Origin: an uncultured Alphaproteobacteria bacterium
GTDB lineage: Bacteria > Pseudomonadota > Alphaproteobacteria > MPNO01 > UBA830
Direction: 5' to 3'
Length of the DNA: 64,000 bases
Assembly (NCBI GenBank): GCA_913046035.1
Contig: CAJWSW010000003.1
Span: 1-64,000, forward strand
In this document: piece by piece, positions 60,683 to 64,000 of the stretch
Layout of the letters: each line of letters starts with the position of its first letter
Position numbering within the stretch: position 1 is the stretch's first letter
Made by a program: the position numbers and the translations under genes
Notes under the pieces: generated by a model
What the model saw: only the letters and a program-made list of their open reading frames with translations
What the model was told of the DNA's origin: nothing
The model's database searches: none

Positions 60683-62159
60683 GGCATCCAAAGGTAGCGT
60701 GATAACCTGTGATGCCTGCCCAGTATTGTGTAGGATCCGACCGGAAAAAACCGGAGCTTGTGGCCGCTACGGTAATGTAAATGGTTCTTTAACGCGGACC
60801 GATCCCGTGATTGTGACGCAACAAGTGTCGGATGAGAACGGTCAAGTTGTACCGTTTTTGCCAGAGCAAGAAGATTGGGACGGGTCGCTTAATTTCCAAT
60901 TTCCATCGTTTATCACTGGCATAGGTGCAACCACGACGTACCCGGATTACAAGCCAGCGCCATTTATTGTTTCATCTGAACATCATGACGTTGATATGGT
61001 TACGGTCGTTTCTGAGGGTGTGTTTAGCTATTGTGGTGTGAAAGTTAAGATTGATACTGACCGTTATATTGGACCGGAGTCTGCGCCTGTTCGTGTGAAG
61101 GGAGAGCAAATCGGCCACGTTACAACTGCAGAATATGGTTCGCAAATGTTAGCACTGGGCGGCGTCCATCACCTGACTGGCGGCAGTAAAAAAGAAGGCA
61201 ACACTACATGCCAGGCAATGCTCTCGCTTTGCAATAAAGATGCGGTGGAAATGACAATCGATGGTGGAGCAACGCTGACCGTGCAGGCCGGGAAACCCCC
61301 GGTTATCGATACCAATCAGGAGGAGCGTATGCGGGTTGGTTGCGGGTCGGCAGCGATCGGGATGTTTGCACTTCAATGGCATGGTCATGCCGATGAGGTC
61401 ATTGTTGTGGATGATCATATTACCGGGGTGTTGTCTGAGCATCAGTCAGGTAAGTTCTTGGACATGCCTCCTGCTGGGATCCGTGTCCGTGGTCGAAGAT
61501 CAACGCCCGGTAGGTATTTCCAAGTCGCTGAACCGGGCGCGGGCTGGGGCGGCACGGATATAACCGAACCGCTGTCAATTATAGAGAGCATAGACCCAGA
61601 AGTTGCCTGGCCAGGCCTCAGGCTTTTGATGGTCAGCACTACAGGCGAAGACCAGGCGTATTTTATTTTAGATGATGACCTGACACCTGTCCCTGCCGAT
61701 TTACCAGCAGATCTCACCGTGTCGGTTGATCGGATCGCCGAGAACTGTGAACCCGCGCTTAGTACAGTGCTGTTTATGGGCGGTGCGGGCGGATCGTTGC
61801 GGGCTGGGGTGACTGTGAATCCAGTTTTACTGACCCGGTCTGTTCGGGATTTGCGGACCCGCGTTACTTGCGGTGGCGCGCCGGTTTACGTATGGCCCGG
61901 AGGCGGTATTACAGTGATGGTTGATGTGCTCCGCATGCCAGATAATTCTTTCGGTTATGTTCCGACGCCAGCGTTGGTCGCGCCAATTGAGTTTTCTATG
62001 TCGCGTGACGAGTACCTGGCCTTAGGCGGTTATGAGGACCACATCAGGCCCCTTGAAAACGTTATGCGCGAGGGCGGACTATACGGGGTGCAATCGATGC
62101 CCTGGGAGGGCAACAATCCCTGGCCGTTGGCAGAACGCATGGCATTGGAAGACACCTGA
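60675..62159 (+). CDS. 6-hydroxynicotinate reductase-like Fe-S protein
   Basis: CDACPVLCRIRPEKTGACGRYGNVNG N-terminal Cys cluster; overall sequence matches the family annotated as 6-hydroxynicotinate reductase (recalled). Confidence 0.75.
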   Translation: MAEASKGSVITCDACPVLCRIRPEKTGACGRYGNVNGSLTRTDPVIVTQQVSDENGQVVPFLPEQEDWDGSLNFQFPSFITGIGATTTYPDYKPAPFIVSSEHHDVDMVTVVSEGVFSYCGVKVKIDTDRYIGPESAPVRVKGEQIGHVTTAEYGSQMLALGGVHHLTGGSKKEGNTTCQAMLSLCNKDAVEMTIDGGATLTVQAGKPPVIDTNQEERMRVGCGSAAIGMFALQWHGHADEVIVVDDHITGVLSEHQSGKFLDMPPAGIRVRGRRSTPGRYFQVAEPGAGWGGTDITEPLSIIESIDPEVAWPGLRLLMVSTTGEDQAYFILDDDLTPVPADLPADLTVSVDRIAENCEPALSTVLFMGGAGGSLRAGVTVNPVLLTRSVRDLRTRVTCGGAPVYVWPGGGITVMVDVLRMPDNSFGYVPTPALVAPIEFSMSRDEYLALGGYEDHIRPLENVMREGGLYGVQSMPWEGNNPWPLAERMALEDT

Positions 62160-62164
62160 TCACG

Positions 62165-63028
62165 ATGAACGGCGCTCAGGCCGGACTGCTTGCTGACGGA
62201 CGTCGGCTCCATTTGCAACATGGACCTATTGATCTGATTGTTGAGGCATTTGGCCCCTCAAAGGAAATTCGCGCGGCCTATAAGCAGGCACGAAATCGTT
62301 TCGAAACGTTATTGGCGGAATTGGTCGTCGAACTTAGTGACTTGAGAAAGCCAGCGAAGGAGCGGCGTGCAGAGGTCCATGGCGCCACAGCTGTTCGCAT
62401 GATTGATGCCGTTTGGCCGCATCGAGAGACCTTCGTAACTCCAATGGCGGCGGTTGCAGGTTCAGTCGCCGACGAAGTCATGGAAGCGTTATTAATCGGC
62501 CGGTCCCTTGAGAAGGCGTATATCAACAACTCAGGCGATATTGCAGTGTATTTAACGCCAGGCGCGACCCTTAGGCTTGGTATAGTGGGAAATCTTTTAC
62601 AGCCTCAGTTGGACGGTAAGGCGGAGCTTACCTTCGATCGCCCGGTACGGGGGGTAGCTACGAGTGGCTGGCAAGGACGAAGTTGGTCTTTTGGTATAGC
62701 TGATGCTGTAACGGTACTAGCGATAAGCGCCGCGGCTGCGGACGTGGCGGCTACCCTGATCGCTAATGCTGTAGACGTGGACCATCCGGCAATAGAGAGG
62801 TCGCCGGCGTCGAAAGAGGACGACCAAACCGAACTTGGTGAACGGTTAGTGACGGTGAATGTTGGAGATTTAGATGCCGAATCGTTGGAAGTGGCATTGA
62901 AACGAGGAATGAACGAGGCCAAACGGATGCTCGATGCTGGACTAATCATCGCGGCGGTGTTGGTATTAAAAAACGAGATCCGGACCGTCGGCGATGTACC
63001 GGCAGCCCTTATGAAAACGGCTAACTGA
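62165..63028 (+). CDS. UPF0280 family protein
   Basis: TPMAAVAGSVADEVMEALL and KAYINNSGDIAVYL motifs. Confidence 0.82.
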   Translation: MNGAQAGLLADGRRLHLQHGPIDLIVEAFGPSKEIRAAYKQARNRFETLLAELVVELSDLRKPAKERRAEVHGATAVRMIDAVWPHRETFVTPMAAVAGSVADEVMEALLIGRSLEKAYINNSGDIAVYLTPGATLRLGIVGNLLQPQLDGKAELTFDRPVRGVATSGWQGRSWSFGIADAVTVLAISAAAADVAATLIANAVDVDHPAIERSPASKEDDQTELGERLVTVNVGDLDAESLEVALKRGMNEAKRMLDAGLIIAAVLVLKNEIRTVGDVPAALMKTAN

Positions 63029-63041
63029 AAAGGAATAAATA

Positions 63042-63671
63042 ATGGACGCTGGAAGAACGTCAGTGGAGACAACAGCTGAAGGTGACTTTGGTGAACTTGT
63101 AAAGGTCCGGAAGTTTGTGATGCATATTGAAGAGGTGCTTCACGAATTCGGCCCTCCCGCCAAACGCCCACAACTAAAAGGCTATGTAGCTGCAGTAACA
63201 CAAAACCCATACGCCGGAAAATACGTTGACGATATTTTGCCGCTTATGGAGGCTTTGAAACCAATGGGCATGGAAATGTCCAAGAAGTTGATGGCTGCAA
63301 TGGGAGGTGCTGATGCGATTGTCGCTTATGGAAAGGCCGCTATAGTCGGCGAAAATGGGGAACTTGAACACGCAGCGCTCTGGCACGAGCCCGGCGGTTA
63401 TGGGATGCGCCAACTTATGGAGAAGTCCGCTGCGATAGTGCCGTCAACAAAGAAAGTGGGCGGACCGGGCTGCACCATCGACGTTCCGATAGCCCATGCT
63501 AATGCCGCCTACGTCCGTTCGCATTTTGATACGGTCGTATGTTCAATCAATGATGCTCCGCGGGCGAATGAAATTGTGTGGATCCAGTCTATGTCAAATG
63601 CGCCGAGAATTTACTCTCGGTCTGGAGGTCTGAGTGATGATGATGTGGTCGGAGAAGATGGATTGCGCTAG
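63042..63671 (+). CDS. Amino acid synthesis family protein (DUF1185)
   Basis: AAVTQNPYAGKYVDDILPLMEAL and GYGKAAIVG...LEHAALWHEPGG. Confidence 0.8.
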   Translation: MDAGRTSVETTAEGDFGELVKVRKFVMHIEEVLHEFGPPAKRPQLKGYVAAVTQNPYAGKYVDDILPLMEALKPMGMEMSKKLMAAMGGADAIVAYGKAAIVGENGELEHAALWHEPGGYGMRQLMEKSAAIVPSTKKVGGPGCTIDVPIAHANAAYVRSHFDTVVCSINDAPRANEIVWIQSMSNAPRIYSRSGGLSDDDVVGEDGLR

Positions 63672-63838
63672 GGGTCGGTCAAACGAGCTCCACCGCTCGG
63701 TGTAATCGCATCGCGGAAGTTGCCAGGTTTTAAGTGATTTTTTCTGATCCGTCGATGCCTGGAATTTACATCTTAAAAACTGCAGAAACGGTGCCGTCCA
63801 TCACGGGTATTATTCAGATCAGCGCTTAATTTATCCCG

Positions 63839-64000
63839 TTAATTCGTCGAGCGTTTTTGCAACGCCTTCCATATGCGATGTGGTGTCGCCGGAATGCCGA
63901 GTTCACATCCGTCGTTGCCCCCTAACGCATCCATGATCGCATTATAGATCACAGGGTATGACCCGCCATTTCCAGCCTCGCCGCAGCCTTTTACGCCGAG
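63839..64000 (-). CDS. Xanthine dehydrogenase family molybdopterin-binding subunit, C-terminus only (truncated by window edge)
   Basis: Reverse-strand translation LGVKGCGEAGNGGSYPVIYNAIMDALGGNDGCELGIPATPHRIWKALQKRSTN*; catalytic Glu motif KGCGEAG. Not in the ORF track. Confidence 0.85.
   Translation of the reverse strand, partial: LGVKGCGEAGNGGSYPVIYNAIMDALGGNDGCELGIPATPHRIWKALQKRSTN

Noticed and set aside
1-64000. CRISPR arrays, transposases, integrases, phage genes
   Set aside because: No repeat-spacer pattern, no transposase/integrase motifs and no structural phage genes seen; the only recombinase-like signal is the small HTH protein at 3178-3414, which lacks a catalytic domain.

Overview
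This 64 kb window is a gene-dense bacterial chromosome segment, most likely from an alphaproteobacterium by overall gene content; no taxonomic search was run. It is dominated by accessory catabolic genes: two Rieske oxygenases, two ThDP-dependent enzymes, several SDRs, a LigAB extradiol dioxygenase, amidases, two TauD/TfdA oxygenases, an LLM flavin oxidoreductase and four xanthine-oxidase-family molybdenum hydroxylase large subunits. One of those four is truncated at the right edge and is absent from the ORF track. Housekeeping-type genes include ispG, a NifU-like protein, thrH, korAB and hpnD. The most interesting regions are: (i) a same-strand cluster at 3.2-10.9 kb with a Rieske oxygenase, SDRs, a cupin, a hydrolase, a ThDP enzyme, an aspartate-dehydrogenase-like protein and an AhpD-like protein, followed by a divergent stand-alone GroEL paralogue; (ii) an F420 gene pair (FO synthase and NADPH:F420 reductase) directly upstream of two orphan Mo-hydroxylase large subunits and an amidase; (iii) a Mo-hydroxylase / 6-hydroxynicotinate-reductase-like / UPF0280 / DUF1185 operon divergent from korAB, with a promoter-like sequence abutting a perfect 16-bp palindrome; (iv) a decayed class II aldolase gene; and (v) a NifU-type protein with a duplicated C-terminal domain whose first copy lacks the CxxC motif. 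I saw no CRISPR array, rRNA, transposase or prophage. tRNAs were not searched exhaustively.
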